From contig NC_068912.1 in assembly GCF_023091745.1 (NCBI RefSeq), forward strand, positions 71,597,067 to 71,661,066: a stretch of 64,000 nt of DNA, given 5' to 3'. Under the pieces are notes generated by a model. The model did not search any database. It saw only the letters and a program-made list of their open reading frames with translations, and was not told the DNA's origin. Source of the stretch: Budorcas taxicolor (taxonomy: Eukaryota > Chordata > Mammalia > Artiodactyla > Bovidae). The number at the start of each line of letters is the position of its first letter. The stretch's first letter is position 1. Positions 43,744 through 56,309 of the stretch are shown here, in pieces. A program made the position numbers and the translations under genes.

Positions 43744-44922
43744 ATGGTCCAAACTATCCTTATGTAAAAAATTACATTATATTACACTTGGCATGATTCA
43801 TGCTTCTCTGTGAGTCTGATATTTCAAAATAATTCATGGCAAGCCCTTCAAATGAGAGGAGAAGAAAGCATGTCTTTGCTTTTCTGTATTCTCTCCTCAC
43901 TCAAAACAATTGTAAAGTAAAAGCAGCAGGCACACACAGATCATTAATTTAGAGAGAAGAAGCCTTTCAAGATGAAGAACAAAAATACAAGCCTGTCTGA
44001 GAGGAAAATTTAAGAGGCAGAAGAAAGAACTATATCTCTTATATTTTTACCAAAGAGAAATTACTCCATTCAAAACTATTTTAAAGAGAGGGAAATACAG
44101 ATGAAATGAGAATGAATTGTGCCAATTCAATGAATGATTTCATGGCAAAGTTATTAGTAGATTTCAATCAGGTGATGCTTCAATTGTGATGAGGTTTCTG
44201 TTTCTGTTTTCGTTGTTGCTATTGTTGTTAGTCCCACTTCATAACTTAATTAATAAGCAAGGAAAGAAACAAAGTCAAGGTAACTGGGAAACTGAAAATT
44301 TAGACAGTGTTTTGATCGCGGATCTACAGTAATAGCATCTCTCACCCCCACTTTGACTTTCTCTAACCAGCCTTATTGAGGACTAGGAAGCAGAGAAAAG
44401 CAAGTTTCATTCATCTAGGATAAGTACAGACATGTGTTTAAATTCTTTGAAGTTACATAAAGTAATGTGAATAAAGACGAAGAATCATACAATGACCAAA
44501 TTTCAGATGACGATCAAATTTCACTTTAAAGAGTGGGGATATTTACCGCTGGTCATGATTATTTGATTCCTGTTTGAATGAACAGTGCATGCAATGAATA
44601 ACTGCTCATCTGCTTTATAACAGGAAAGAAAGTTTAAAATTAGCCATCTTTAGTTCTGTCATTTTGATTCTTGAAATAATACAATATAACACCAATAGTG
44701 TATAGAAAGATAAAATACTGCATTCACAAAGTGCAAATTCTAATATAGGGATTAAGAAATATATTGTTAAATATATTTTTACATTAAGGCAAATAGATGT
44801 AGAGAGCCTTTGATACTGGCTTGTACATTATTTTAGTACAAATTACTTTTGGGTATTCTTAAAAATTTTTGTGTCCTATTCTTCAAAAATTGCTTTAGGA
44901 CTAAACTTTCTACTTTAATTAT

Positions 44923-44965
<43 letters not shown>

Positions 44966-45908
44966 TGTCTTTGTTTAGTTAACTCTTTTGCTGAATGTCA
45001 AACCTACCTGTTTACCAGCATTGTTTCCAGAAGTTTCAGGGACTATTTTTGGATCTGTTTCAGAATCTATCAAGTGATAACTTGTTTTACCCAGGCTGTA
45101 GTTCCTCTGCTTAGAAACATGGCCACCACATGGAACCCATGGTAGTCATTAGTGGCCTTCTTATTCCCTACAAGGTGTAGAGACCACTTAATCCTGATTT
45201 ATATGGGAAATGTGATCACTCTTTGTTTTAATGCTAGCAGCTTGAACCAGTCATTTCATCTGCTCTGAAGCAAAAGCTGTCTGAGCATTTATATTAAATA
45301 AGGATCATAAAACCAGTACTAGTAAATGTCACAAAGAGGGCCATTTTGTTCAGTTTCCTGGGTTTGCTTTAATCTACCGAGTGTAATAAGATTTGTTAGT
45401 GGACTGTGAGCTCCACTGAAAGTGGCCAGTTCAGAAGGAGAGATCCCTAATAAGTCATTTCAGAAGCTTAATGTCTGCCCTCATTCACTTTGGAAGGAGA
45501 TCAAGGAACACGCCATTTGAGATGCATGACTTGCTGTCCTGAAAAAAAAAAAAAAAGCTTTTGGCACGAGTAGGATGGAGAAAGAAAGTGTTTAGGCAGC
45601 ACCCCAGAGATCTATTTAGCAAAGTCCAACATCAAAGTGTTACATTTCCCAGCCCACTGTAAGACTTTAATGTCTAAAGGAAGTACAGGACTGTATAGCC
45701 CCTAAGTGAAAGCTAAAGCTTGGATATGCAAGCATACTCATGTGCTCAGTGTGACAACAAAACAGTTTAACAAGCTCTGCCAATGGTGATCTCGGATGTC
45801 ATTTTCTCATGAAAAGAAATGCACATTAGTATCCCTTGGTCAACTGGAGTATCTGTATTAATTTTTCCAACTCCAGTAGACATTTCTGAGTATAGTATGC
45901 ATCAGACA
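43744..45908. other. Mostly unrecognised DNA, one microsatellite
   Basis: More than 2 kb without an identified gene. A (GT)n run of about 19 units lies at 44925-44962. A run of A is at 45542-45556. A MIR-like scrap is possible near 45230-45330 but too weak to call. Confidence 0.45.
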
Positions 45909-46096
45909 GGGTTTTTCAGGGGCGCTAGTGGTAAAGAACTCACCCAATGTGAGAATAAGAGATGCAGGTTACATCCCTGCGCCAGAAAAATCTCCTGGAG
46001 GAGGGCATGGCAACCCACTCTAGTATTCTCACCTGGAAAATCCCATGGACAGAGGAGCCTGTGGGCTACCGTCGCAAAGACGTGGACACGACTAGT
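45909..46096 (+). mobile_element. Bov-tA SINE (variant head)
   Basis: gtttttcaggggcgctagtg, gtaaagaactcacccaatgt, then ggacagaggagcctgtgggc and a short end at gtggacacgactag. Confidence 0.9.
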
Positions 46097-47219
46097 TAAA
46101 TTCCTGTGCTATAAATAGTATCTAAGTGGGATCAGTCAAGTAGTTTAATATCATGGGCTTCTTTTGTATCCCATGCCCAATGTTTTCTTTCCCAATTATG
46201 GCTACCTCAGAATGAAAATGAAAGAAACCAAAACATTTTTGTTGTCAGTTGAAAGATGTCCATGGTTTTTAAAAAGAAAATTTCTCTGAAGTTAGCTATG
46301 AAAATGCTTCATATACACACTATAAACTCAGTTATCTTTAGTAGTATTTCAGGCCATAATCTTTACAATTTAGGTTTAGAGAATTGCCTTATTTACAATG
46401 ACAATTCAAGAGAAGAAGGGAGAGATTTATAATAGAGGTAGTAATTTTTTCTTTTTTTGAATTTTCTACCAACATATGATTTTTCTATACAACATGTCTT
46501 GCTGAGTCTGATTCTTGAGGGATTTAGTGTTATTGATAGAAGAAGAAAGAATAGAGTTGGTTATGTGGATAATTTATTTGATTTTACCATGCTGCATGTT
46601 TTTATAAGAAAAACTTAAAAGAAAATTAAACTCATTAAAAAAGCACATAAATTGTTTTTGCAACAAAGCAATTAAGGAAGCCTGCCTATCCAAAGTGATG
46701 GGTAATATTCTAAGCACAAAAAGGGCTAAATTGCCTTCTGTTTGAAAATTGTGTGCTATCTCTTGAGGTTTAATAAGAAAGGGATGTTTGGGATTAATAT
46801 GAAGATTCAGCACCCTCTTTACTTATGAATTACTAAGAATTTGCTACAAGTTTTAAAGTTAGAATCAATTCAAATAAATTTCTCTATGCATAATTTTTCT
46901 CTAGTCTGTCCCTGAAACTAAGCAAAAACATTTTAAAGTAAAACATAAAAATAAAACTCAGAGATTACTTTCTATTACTTATGAAGATACAACCAGGGCA
47001 AAAGGTGCATCTTAACTTTTAAAGTAGTCACCAAAATTAAACATAAATGGATTCAGAAAGTTATTTTCCTGTCTCCATATCTTTCCCTAGACTGTATTAA
47101 GCACATATGATTTATGTCTATTTACATTCAAGCAGAAGTAATATACATGGAGGAAAGAACAGAATCGAGACAGAGCATGGCATGTGTGAGTAACTGCATG
47201 AAGGTTTTTTTTTTTCATT
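46097..47219. other. No recognised feature
   Basis: AT-rich sequence without an identified gene or repeat. Confidence 0.45.
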
Positions 47220-47358
47220 TTTAAACAACTTTATTTATCTAAAAGTTTTACTCCATATCATGCATTTTTTTTGTTTTACTTTATTTCATTTATTTATTAT
47301 TGAAGTATGGTTTATTTACAACCTCCTGTTAGTTTCAGGTATACAGCAGTGATTCAGC

Positions 47359-47392
<34 letters not shown>

Positions 47393-47965
47393 TACATATG
47401 TATGCATATACATAACACTATATGTATCATGGTATAATTGATTATACACTGATTATCACTGTATAATCATACTGTATGTATATGTATACATATATGTATA
47501 TATATATTTTTCTTTTTTCAGATTCTTTTCCCTTATAGGTTATTACAGAATATTGAGTATCATTCTCTGTGCTATACAGTAGGTTCTTGTTATTTATTTT
47601 ATACATGCTGCTGCTGCTGCTGCTAAGTCGCTTCAGTCGTGTTCGACTCTGTGCAACCCCGTAGAAGGCAGCCCACCAGGCTCCCCTGTCCCTGGGATTC
47701 TCCAGGCAAAAACACTGGAGTGGATTGCCATTTCCTTCTCCAGGGCATGAAAGTGAAAAGTGAAAGTGAAGTCACTTAGTCGCGTCCGACTCTTTGCGAC
47801 CCCATGGACTGCAGCCCACCAGGCTCCCCCGCCCATGGGATTTTCCAGGCAAGAGTACTGGAGTGGGATGCCATCGCATAGTAGTGTATATATGCTAATC
47901 CCAACCTCCTAATTTATATCTCCCACTACCCTCCTACTCCTTTGGCAACCATAAGTCTGTTTTTT
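47220..47965 (-). mobile_element. Old L1 3' UTR interrupted by Bov-A2
   Basis: Antisense L1 tail: attgaagtatggtttattta, ctcctgttagtttcaggtat, tgtgctatacagtaggttct, then after the SINE tagtagtgtatatatgctaa and ggcaaccataagtctg. An expanded (TA)n/(CA)n stretch lies at 47359-47395. Confidence 0.8.
47597..47878 (-). mobile_element. Bov-A2 SINE (dimer)
   Basis: Two Bov-A monomers in antisense: the first from gctaagtcgcttcagtcgtg and the second from agtgaagtcacttagtcgcg, joined by gcatgaaagtgaaaagtgaa. A GCT repeat at the left end is the 3' tail. Well preserved. Confidence 0.94.
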
Positions 47966-49390
47966 TTTGTTGTTGTTGTTTTATATTTTATTTATTTATT
48001 TTACTTTACAATACTGTATTGGTTTTGCCATACGTTGACATGAATCCACCACGGGTGTACATGAGTTCCCAATCCTGAACCCCCCTCCCACCTTCCTCCC
48101 CATATCATCTCTCTGGGCCATCCCAGTGCACCAGCCCCAAGCATCCTGTATCCTGTATCGAACATAGACTGGCAATTCATTTCTTACATGATCATATACT
48201 TATTTCAACTCCATTCTCCCAAATCATCTAACTCTCTCCCTCTCCCACAGAGTCCAAAAGTCTGTTCTTTACATCTGTGTCTCTTTTGCTGTCTCGCATA
48301 CAGGGTTATCGTTACCGTCTTTCTAAATTCCACATATATGTGTTAGTATACTGTACTGGTGTTTTTCTTACTGACGTACTTCACTCTGTATAATCAGCTC
48401 CAGTTTCATCCACCTCATTAGAACTGATTCAAATGTATTCTTTTTAATGGCTGAGTAATACTCCATTGTGTATATGTACCACAGCTTTCTTATCCATTCA
48501 GCTGCTGATGGACATCTAGGTTGCTTCCATGTCCTGGCTATTATAAACAGTGGTGCGATGAACATTGGGGTACACGTGTCTCTTTCAATTCTAGTTTCCT
48601 CAGTGTATATGACCAGCAGTGGGATTGCTGGGTCATAAGGCAGTTCAATTTCCAGTTTTTTAAGGAATCTCCACACTGTTCTCCATAGTGGCTGTTCTAG
48701 TTTGCATTCCCACCAACAGTGTAAGAGGATTCCCTTTTCTCCACACCCTCTCCAGCATTTATTGCTTGTAGACTTTTGGATTACAGCCATTCTGACTGGT
48801 GCATAATGGTACCTCATTGTGGTCTTGATTTGCATTTCTCTGATAATGAGTGATGTTGAGCATCTTCTCATGGGTTTGTTAGCCATCCATATGTCTTCTT
48901 TGGAAAAATGTCTATTTAGTTCTTTGGCCCATTTTTTGATGGGGCCATTTATTTTTCTGGAATTGAGCTGCATAAGTTGCTTGTATATTTTTGAGATTAG
49001 TTGTTTGTCAGTTGCTTCATTTGCTATTATTTTCTCCCATTCCGAAGGCTGTCTTTTCACCTTGCTTATAGTTTCCTTTGTTGTGCAGAAGCTTTTAATT
49101 TTAACTAGATCCCATTTGTTTATTTTTGCTTTTATTTGCAATATTCTGGAAGGTGGGTCATAGAGGATCCTGCTGTGATTTATGTCAGAGAGTGTTTTGC
49201 CTATGTTCTCCTCTAGGAGTTTTATAGTTTCTGGTCTTACGTTTAGATCTTTAATCCATTTCAAGTTTATTTTTGTGTATGGTGTTAGAAAGTGTTCTAG
49301 TTTCATTCTTTTACAAGTGGTTGACCAGTTTTCCCAGCACCACTTGTTAAAGAGACTGTCTTTAATCCATTGTATATTCTTGCCTCGACC
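47966..49390 (-). mobile_element. L1 LINE, 5'-truncated, young
   Basis: The antisense 3' end starts in a T-rich run near 47960-48000. The 3' UTR (ccaccacgggtgtacatgag) leads to ORF2 and is truncated near 49390. It closely resembles the L1 at 54957-56309. No clear duplication was found. Confidence 0.9.
48368..49306 (-). pseudogene. L1 ORF2 C-terminal third, 312 codons open
   Basis: The reading runs from MKLEHFLTPYTKINLKWIKD through KRQPSEWEK and NRHFSKEDIWMANKPM. A cysteine-rich block follows (CWRGCGEKGILLHCWWEC, C-x3-C-x7-H-x4-C), then YTMEYYSAIKKN and SEVRQ at the end. It stops there, whereas the copy at 55300 carries on for about 16 more residues (SEVSQKVKHQY), so the stop is early. This part binds nucleic acid in the family. 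Endonuclease and RT are absent. Confidence 0.9.
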
Positions 49391-49561
49391 TGTGTTTTGA
49401 ATGTGGGGATTAATAAACCATTTTGATTAGAACTTCAGAGACCGTTCTTAATTTTGGTATTTGTTGATTTTTATCTTTATGAATGACTAACCTTTTTTTT
49501 TGATCTTGATAATAGTTTCTTTTTCCCATATTTGTTTGCTATGACTTACTTTAGTCTTCTG

Positions 49562-50225
49562 TGATGGTTACATTTATGTGTCAGTTGGCCAGACCATGAA
49601 ATGTCTAGATTCTATCTGTTTAAACATTACTTTTGTGGATCTGTGAGGGCAGAAGAGATTAGCATATGAAGTGGTGAACCGAGTAAAGTAGTTGTCCTCC
49701 CAAGTTTGGGTGAGCATTTTCTTATTCTGTTGAGGACTTGAATATAACAAAAAAGCAGAGGAAACCTGCATTTGTTCTCTTTCTGACTGTTGAGCTGGAA
49801 CATCAATCTTCACCTGCCACTAGCATTACTAAGTTCTCAGGCCTTCAGACTTGAACTGAAATCTACACCATTGACTCTCCAGTTCTAAGACTTTCTAACT
49901 ATCCCATTACTGTCTTGGGTCTCTAGTTTGCAATGACAAATTGTAAAACCTCTCAGCTTTCATAACAATGTGAACCAATTCCTTATAATAAATCTCATTA
50001 TATATAGATATATTATGCATAATATAATTATACAATTATAATATATTTAGTTATATGCAAGTTAATCAAATCTATAAATATATAGATACATATCTATATA
50101 TGTCATAGTTAGATCCCTCTTTATATGTGTATACATATATACATACATATCTTATATAAATATATCTATCTTTTCCATTAAATATATTCTATTGATTCTC
50201 TTTCTCTGGAGAACTTTAATAGAAC
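49562..50225 (+). repeat. Ancient interspersed repeat, second copy
   Basis: gtgatggttacatttatgtg, gtggtgaaccgagtaaagta, gaaccaattccttataataa, then an AT-rich expansion and ttgattctctttctctggag. Same family as 13038-13572. The AATAAA near its end suggests an LTR, but I leave it unnamed. Confidence 0.55.
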
Positions 50226-50675
50226 TTTCTTAAAAATCCACTAATATTACATTTATTATACTCAATTACTTTTTCAATGTTGTTATACAACTGATGGTAC
50301 TCTTTCTGTTTTATTTTTTTATTAGTGCTGTCTTGTCATGGATTTATAATTTTTAAGTATATTGTTCTGCCATTTAAGATGATACATACACAGAATGAAG
50401 AGAGAAATCATACTTCCTATTTCTGGACCTATTGTAAATGTATAGAGGTCGACTTCATGGTTTTAACTTGCAATTACATAAAATATAACAAAGCAACAAA
50501 ATAGAAAGCTCATAAAAAACTCACACCTATGATTTATTTTCAATAAAAGTGGCCATGTAATTTGATAAGCAAAGTCTTTTTCATCATATGATGGGAAAAT
50601 TGCAAATAAAATGCCCCCCAAAATGAATCTCAATCCTTACCTTAAATAGTTTATAGTACAATAATTAACTGAAAA
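50226..50675. other. No recognised feature
   Basis: AT-rich, nothing identified. Confidence 0.45.
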
Positions 50676-50888
50676 GAGAGATGGCGTCAGTGGTAAAGAG
50701 TCTGCCTGGCAATGCAGGAGCAGTAAGAGAAGTGGGTTTGATCCCTAGATTGGGAAGATCCTCTGGAGCAGGAAGTGGCCACCCACTCCAGTGTTCTTGC
50801 CTGTAAAGTTAAATGGACAAAGGAATCTGGTGGGCTACAGTCCATGGGGCCTCAAAGGGTCAGATATGACTGAGTGATTGAGCACATA
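50676..50888 (+). mobile_element. Bov-tA SINE (variant head)
   Basis: agatggcgtcagtggtaaag, ggtttgatccctagattggg, and the end cagatatgactgagtgattg. Confidence 0.9.
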
Positions 50889-50940
50889 GCCATAAGTGGA
50901 AGAGTTAACACTACAACATGTGAAGAGTAATACTTATGTT

Positions 50941-51182
50941 GGACTTTCCTGGTGGTACAGGGAACGTGGATTCATTTCCTGATCTGGGAAGATTCCACAT
51001 AGAGCATTTAAGCCCATATGCCACAACTACTGAAGCCCACATGCCTAGAACCTGTGCTCAGCAAGGAGAGAAGCCACCAAAGTGAGAAGCCACACACAGC
51101 AATGAAGAGGAGCTCCTGCTAGCCACAACTGGAGAAAGCCTGCCTACTGCAACAAAGACAGAGCACAACCCAAACACAAACT
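50941..51182 (+). mobile_element. CHR-type SINE
   Basis: ggactttcctggtggtacag, catttcctgatctgggaaga, ccatatgccacaactactga, then an A/C-rich end. Like 17703-17990 it has an expanded gccac-type middle. Confidence 0.8.
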
Positions 51183-51518
51183 TTTCCAAATAAGATCTAG
51201 AACTAACAAACAACAATATTAAAAGATGCTTAATACCATTAGTCATTAAGGAGATGCAAATGAACAAAACAATATAATATCATTAATCTCTTTTAGAATG
51301 ATTTAAAATTAAAAAACTGACTATACCAAATGCTCTTAAGGATATGGAATAATTGAAATTCCCACCTGTTTATAGTAGCAATGCAAAATTACAAAGCAAC
51401 TTTGGAAAACAGTTTGGAAGTTTCTTATGAAATTAAATATATTACCTATCATTTAATCCAGCATGCCCACTTCTGATTTTTACCCCCCAAATGAAAACTT
51501 GTATCTGCAAAAAGATAA

Positions 51519-51722
51519 TTTCCTGGTGGCTCAGGTGGTAAAGAATCTGCCTGGAATGCAGGAGATTCAGGTTCTATCCCTAGGTCGGGAAGATCCCTTG
51601 GAGAAGGAAATGACAACCCACTCCATTACTCTTGCCTGTAGAATTCCATGGACAGGGAAGCCTGGTGGGCTACAGTCCCAGGGTCACAAAGAGTTGGACA
51701 TGACTGAGCGACTTTCATTTTC
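51519..51722 (+). mobile_element. Bov-tA SINE
   Basis: atttcctggtggctcaggtg to ggacatgactgagcgacttt. Well kept. Confidence 0.93.
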
Positions 51723-51740
51723 CACTTTTTATAGAAAAGA

Positions 51741-51968
51741 TGGGCTTCCTAGGTTGCACTAGTGATAAAGAACCCGCTTGCCAACGCAGGAGACAGAGGA
51801 GATGTGGCTCAATCCCTGGGTTGGGAGGAACCCCAGGAGGAGGGCACGGCAACCTACTTCAGTATTCTAGTCTGGAGAATTCCCATGGACAGAGGAGCCC
51901 AGCAGACTACATACAATCGATGGGGTTGCAAAGAGTCTGACAAGACTGAAGCAACTTAGCACAAACCC
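51741..51968 (+). mobile_element. Bov-tA SINE (variant head)
   Basis: tgggcttcctaggttgcact to gactgaagcaacttagcaca. A 10-bp duplication, atagaaaaga, lies at 51731-51740 and 51969-51978, followed by a run of A. Confidence 0.93.
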
Positions 51969-52200
51969 ATAGAAAAGACAAAAAAAAAAAAAAATTATGG
52001 CAGAAAACAAATGAATTGTTACCAGGGATGGTGGGGATGGAGAAAGGACAGAATATAGAAAAAGCCACAGGTAAATTTGGGGGGCTATAAAAATATGTTA
52101 AATCTTAATGTGACATGAACTCACAACTGAATATATTTGTCAAAACTTAACAAACTGTACAGTTTAGGATCACATTCACCGTGCCATAAATTAATATACA

Positions 52201-54494
52201 TCATAGTTTTAAAATAAATTGTATGTTTTGCATATTATCAATTGATTTCATAACATATCTATTCAATAAGTACCTAGCACTTTTCTAAAGCATCAAGAAG
52301 AATACATTTTTCTTCAAAAAATATTTTATTAAAAGAAAATTATATATTAATCATTCTTAAATAATAGCTGCTTTTACAATGATTATACTTTCTGCTTTTA
52401 AAATGTATTTCTACTGATCAGTTGTGAACTGTAGGAAGCTAAGAACAATGCACATATAAATTTGCTTTGTAATACATCGGGAGTTTGGTCTTGTAAAAGT
52501 TTTAATATCATGAGGTATGTCTGGTTGTAAACCTATGTATTCCTAAAAACTCAAATAGAGAAGCCCCTGCACCCAGCAAAGGGATCAAATGTACTTCTGT
52601 TCTTCTCTGACTCATGACAGAAGTTTCAGAGTGCAAGTCTGAAAATTCCTGTATTTGTTTCCTAATTAAGTGGAAATCACTTATTATGGGATTCCTGTCT
52701 TAAAGGATAATGAAGCATAACAGCAAAACAGAACAAAAATATTCATTTTGGTAAAAAATTAAATTATAATGCCTATATTATAAAAAATTAAAACCATACA
52801 TACATATGAACAGCATTTTGAGAGAGATAACTCTGTTTTTATCTTGGATTTGAAACAGATTTTTATGCATCAAATCTCTAAATAATATACAACTGTTTAC
52901 CTCCTTCACATATACTTATATTGCCATATGAATTATTTTTAAACAATCCAGTTTCTAGGTCATTTGAAAGGACCAATCCTGCAAAAGAGATCATATTGCA
53001 AAGACAATGAAGCTGATAAAGAAAAAGAATTTTACTTATGATATTATATTTCTATACTATTAAAATTAAGTTAACATAAAATAATATAAAATCTAGGCAT
53101 ACTGGATAAAAGGAATTTATCAAATAGAGAATATTTACAAAATATCTTTCTTCAGAGAGTTTCAATGTTCACATACATTATCTCATATTTGATAATGCAA
53201 TATGAATAATACCTCATTAAAATTATGGCTGGGATTAAATAGAAGCACACTTAGGAAGTCAAGGAGGCTGCAAAATATGATAAAACCATATTTTATAAGA
53301 CTTCTCATTTGACTAAAAATTAGTTTGAAATCTTCAGTGTGGTCACTGAAAAAAATTTAGTCTGTCTTTGAGGTTAAAAAAAGATCTGCTGAAGAAGAAA
53401 TAATATAGTTATACTTTATATTCATTTTGTGATACAGAAGACACATTATTTTATGCTTATATTACACAATTAAATTTCATTATAAAAACAAGATTAGAAG
53501 AGAACTTTGTAATTTAAAAACATACATATATGAATTTTTATAATAAAACACTTTCTGGATGATAATGTTTCTATGCTTTTAGATCATTAAACATCACAAT
53601 GTACAGAAGTAAATTTTAGGCTTGTTTTTAAGTTTAAATCAAAAGAATTTGCCATTTAATCCCCAAAACATCTGTAATTTATTCTGCTATCTACAATGCT
53701 TGACACTGATTACCTCTATTCAGAGTAGGCATGCAAATGTTTGCAAAACATGAAAATGAGAGTTGCGGGTATGCAATCTGATAATAGTGGGCACTCTAAC
53801 TTCACCATAACTGGTAGGGTAAAACAGTATAACACCAAAGCCCACCAGAAAATATGAAAATAGATAAAATTCTACTGTAGTAATTTTTCATCCAGTATAC
53901 CAGAAATAACTCATTTATTTAAATGTAGTAGCTTAACTGAAATTACATTTTTTGCCAGTCACTACACTAATGCATCATTTCATAAAGCAAAAATCATAAG
54001 GATCAAATCAATATGGATATTTCTCTTTCTGTACATGACTGCTTATTGCTCTTTGAATGCAGAGTTACTTTGATGTAATTTACAAAAATTAATCTTCATT
54101 TTTCTTCTAGCATTTCACAGTAAAATGAATACCTCCTGTTAAATCCAATTCCAATATAATGCGAATGTAAAATTATTTCTATTTTAACAGTGCTATCTTG
54201 AATCCTACGAGTCAACTAATTTCCTAAGTAATTCTATGGAATGATTTCTTATTAAGACTATTAAATAATATTAATACAGATGGACAATTAAGAGATTCTT
54301 TAAAATGGTTTTGTAAAATTCTAAACTATTTAGATATAATGTGGAAAGAATGCCATGATAAAACATGATGCCCTTCTAACTATTCATTATAAGCTCCAGA
54401 ATACTGTGCTAATTTTTCTCCATTCAGAATTTCTAAAATTCATAAAAATAAATACTGAAACATATAGAACAGAGTGAGAAACTATGTTTTCTGT
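52201..54494. other. 2.3-kb stretch with no recognised repeat or gene
   Basis: Very AT-rich. I found no SINE, BovB, L1 or LTR landmark and no meaningful frame. It is the longest uninterrupted stretch of unrecognised DNA here. Confidence 0.5.
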
Positions 54495-54672
54495 CTGAGT
54501 TTTAAAAAAATTATTGGAATATAGCTGATTTACAATATCAATATACAGTTGGTATTCCTATACAGTAGGTCCTTGTTGGTTATCTATCTTATACATAGTA
54601 GTGTGTGTATGTTCATTCCAAGGTCCTGATTTATCCCTCCCCCTCCCATGTTTCCCTGCAGGTAACCGTAAG

Positions 54673-54883
54673 TGAAAAGTGAAGTCACTCAGTCATGTCT
54701 GACTCTTTGCGACCCCATGGACTGTAGCCTACCAGGCTTCTCTGTCCATGGGATTTTCCAGGCAAGAGTAACAGAGTGGGTTGCCATTTCCTTCTCTAGG
54801 GGATCTTCCCAACCCAGGGATTGAACCATGGTCTCCTGCACTACAGGCAGATGCTTTACCCTTTGAGCCACCAGGGAAGCCCT
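54673..54883 (-). mobile_element. Bov-tA SINE
   Basis: gtgaaaagtgaagtcactca to the head ttgagccaccagggaagccc. Duplication aggtaaccgtaag (54660-54672) / aggtaacaataag (54884-54896), 11 of 13 matching. Confidence 0.93.
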
Positions 54884-55299
54884 AGGTAACAATAAGTTTG
54901 CTTCAGTACCTATAAGTTTGTTTTTTCTTTGTAAATAAGTCATTTGTGTCATTTTTTTAAAAAATTTTTACTTTAGTTTACTTTACAATACTGTATTGGC
55001 TTTGCCATACATTGTCATGAATCCACCACGGGTGTATACAAGCTCCCAATCCTGAATCCCCCTCCCACCTCCCACTCCATATCATCTCTCTGGATCATCC
55101 CCATGCACCAGCCCCAAGCATCCTGTATCCTGTATCGAACATAGACTGGCACTTCGTTTCTTACATGATAGTATACATGTTTCAATGCCATTCTCCCAAA
55201 TCATCTAACCCTCTCCCTCTCCCTCTGATTCCAAAAGTCCGCTCTACACATCTGTGTCTCTTTTGCTGTCTCGCATACAGGATCATCATTACCATCTTT

Positions 55300-56309
55300 C
55301 TAAATTCCGTATATATCTGTCAGTATACTGTATTGGTGTTTTACTTTCTGGCTTACTTCACTCTGTATAATTGGCTCCAATTTCATCCATCTGATTAGAA
55401 CTGATTCAAATGTATTCTTTTTAATGGCTGAGTAATACTCCATTGTGTATATGTACCACACCTTTCTTATCCATTCAGCTGCTGATGGACATCTAGGTTG
55501 TTTCCATTTCCTGGCTATTATAAACAGTGCTGCAATGAACATTGGGGTACACGTATCTCTTTCAATTCTGGTTTCCTTGGTGTGTATGCCCAGCAGTGGG
55601 ATTGCTGGGTCATAAGGCAGCTCTATTTGCAATTTTTTAAAGGAATCTCCACACTGTTTTCCATAGTGGCTGTACTGGTTTGCATTCCCACCAACAGTAT
55701 AAGAGGGTTCCCTTTTCTCCACATCCTCTCCAGCATTTATTGCTTGTAGACTTTTGGATCGCAGCCATTCTGATTGGTGTGAAATGGTACCTCATTGTGG
55801 TCTTGATTTGCATTTCTCTGATAATGAGTGGTGTTGAACATCTTTTCATGTGTTTGTTAGCCATCCATATGTCTTCTTTGGAGAAATGCCTATTTAGTTC
55901 TTTGGCCCACTTTTTGATTGGGTCTTTTATTTTTCTGGAGTTGAGCTGCATAAGTTGCTTGTATATTTTTGGGATTAGTTGTTTGTCAGTTGCTTCATTT
56001 GCTATTTTTTTCTCCCATTCAGATGGCTGTCTTTTCACCTTACTTATAGTTTCCTTTGTTGTGCAGAAGCTTTTAATTTTAATTAGATCCCATTTGTTTA
56101 TTTTTGCTTTTATTTCCAGTATTCTGGGAGGTGGATCATAGAGGATCCTGCTGTGATTTATGTCAGAGAGTGTTTTACCTATGTTCTCCTCTAGGAGTCT
56201 TATAGTTTCTGGTCTTACGTTTAGATCTTTAATCCATTTTGAGTTTATTTGTGTGTGTGGTGTTAGAAAGTGATCTAGTTTCATTCTTTTACAAGTGGTT
56301 GACCAGTTT
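55300..56309 (-). pseudogene. L1 ORF2 C-terminal region (3' segment of the inverted L1)
   Basis: It reads from NWSTTCKRMKLDHFLTPHTQ near 56309 through NRHFSKEDIWMANKHMKRC and CWRGCGEKGTLLYCWWEC to 55637. A frame change near 55700 follows, then LPYDPAIPLLGIH through YTMEYYSAIKKN and SEVSQKVKHQY to the natural stop at 55300. Apart from the frame change it is well preserved. Confidence 0.9.

Larger units (their letters stand above)
51195..52200 (+). mobile_element. Old L1 3' end with SINEs inside
   Basis: Plus-strand ORF2 C-terminal text at 51205-51515 (tattaaaagatgcttaatac, gcaactttggaaaacagttt) and 3' UTR-like text at 51995-52200 (aattgttaccagggatggtg). The middle is missing. Two Bov-tA SINEs now lie between the pieces. 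Confidence 0.65.

Noticed and set aside
48819..49163. Plus-strand frames at 48819-49163 and 55680-56141 with membrane-like segments
   Set aside because: Both are antisense to the L1 ORF2 C-terminus and differ only where the two L1 copies differ.
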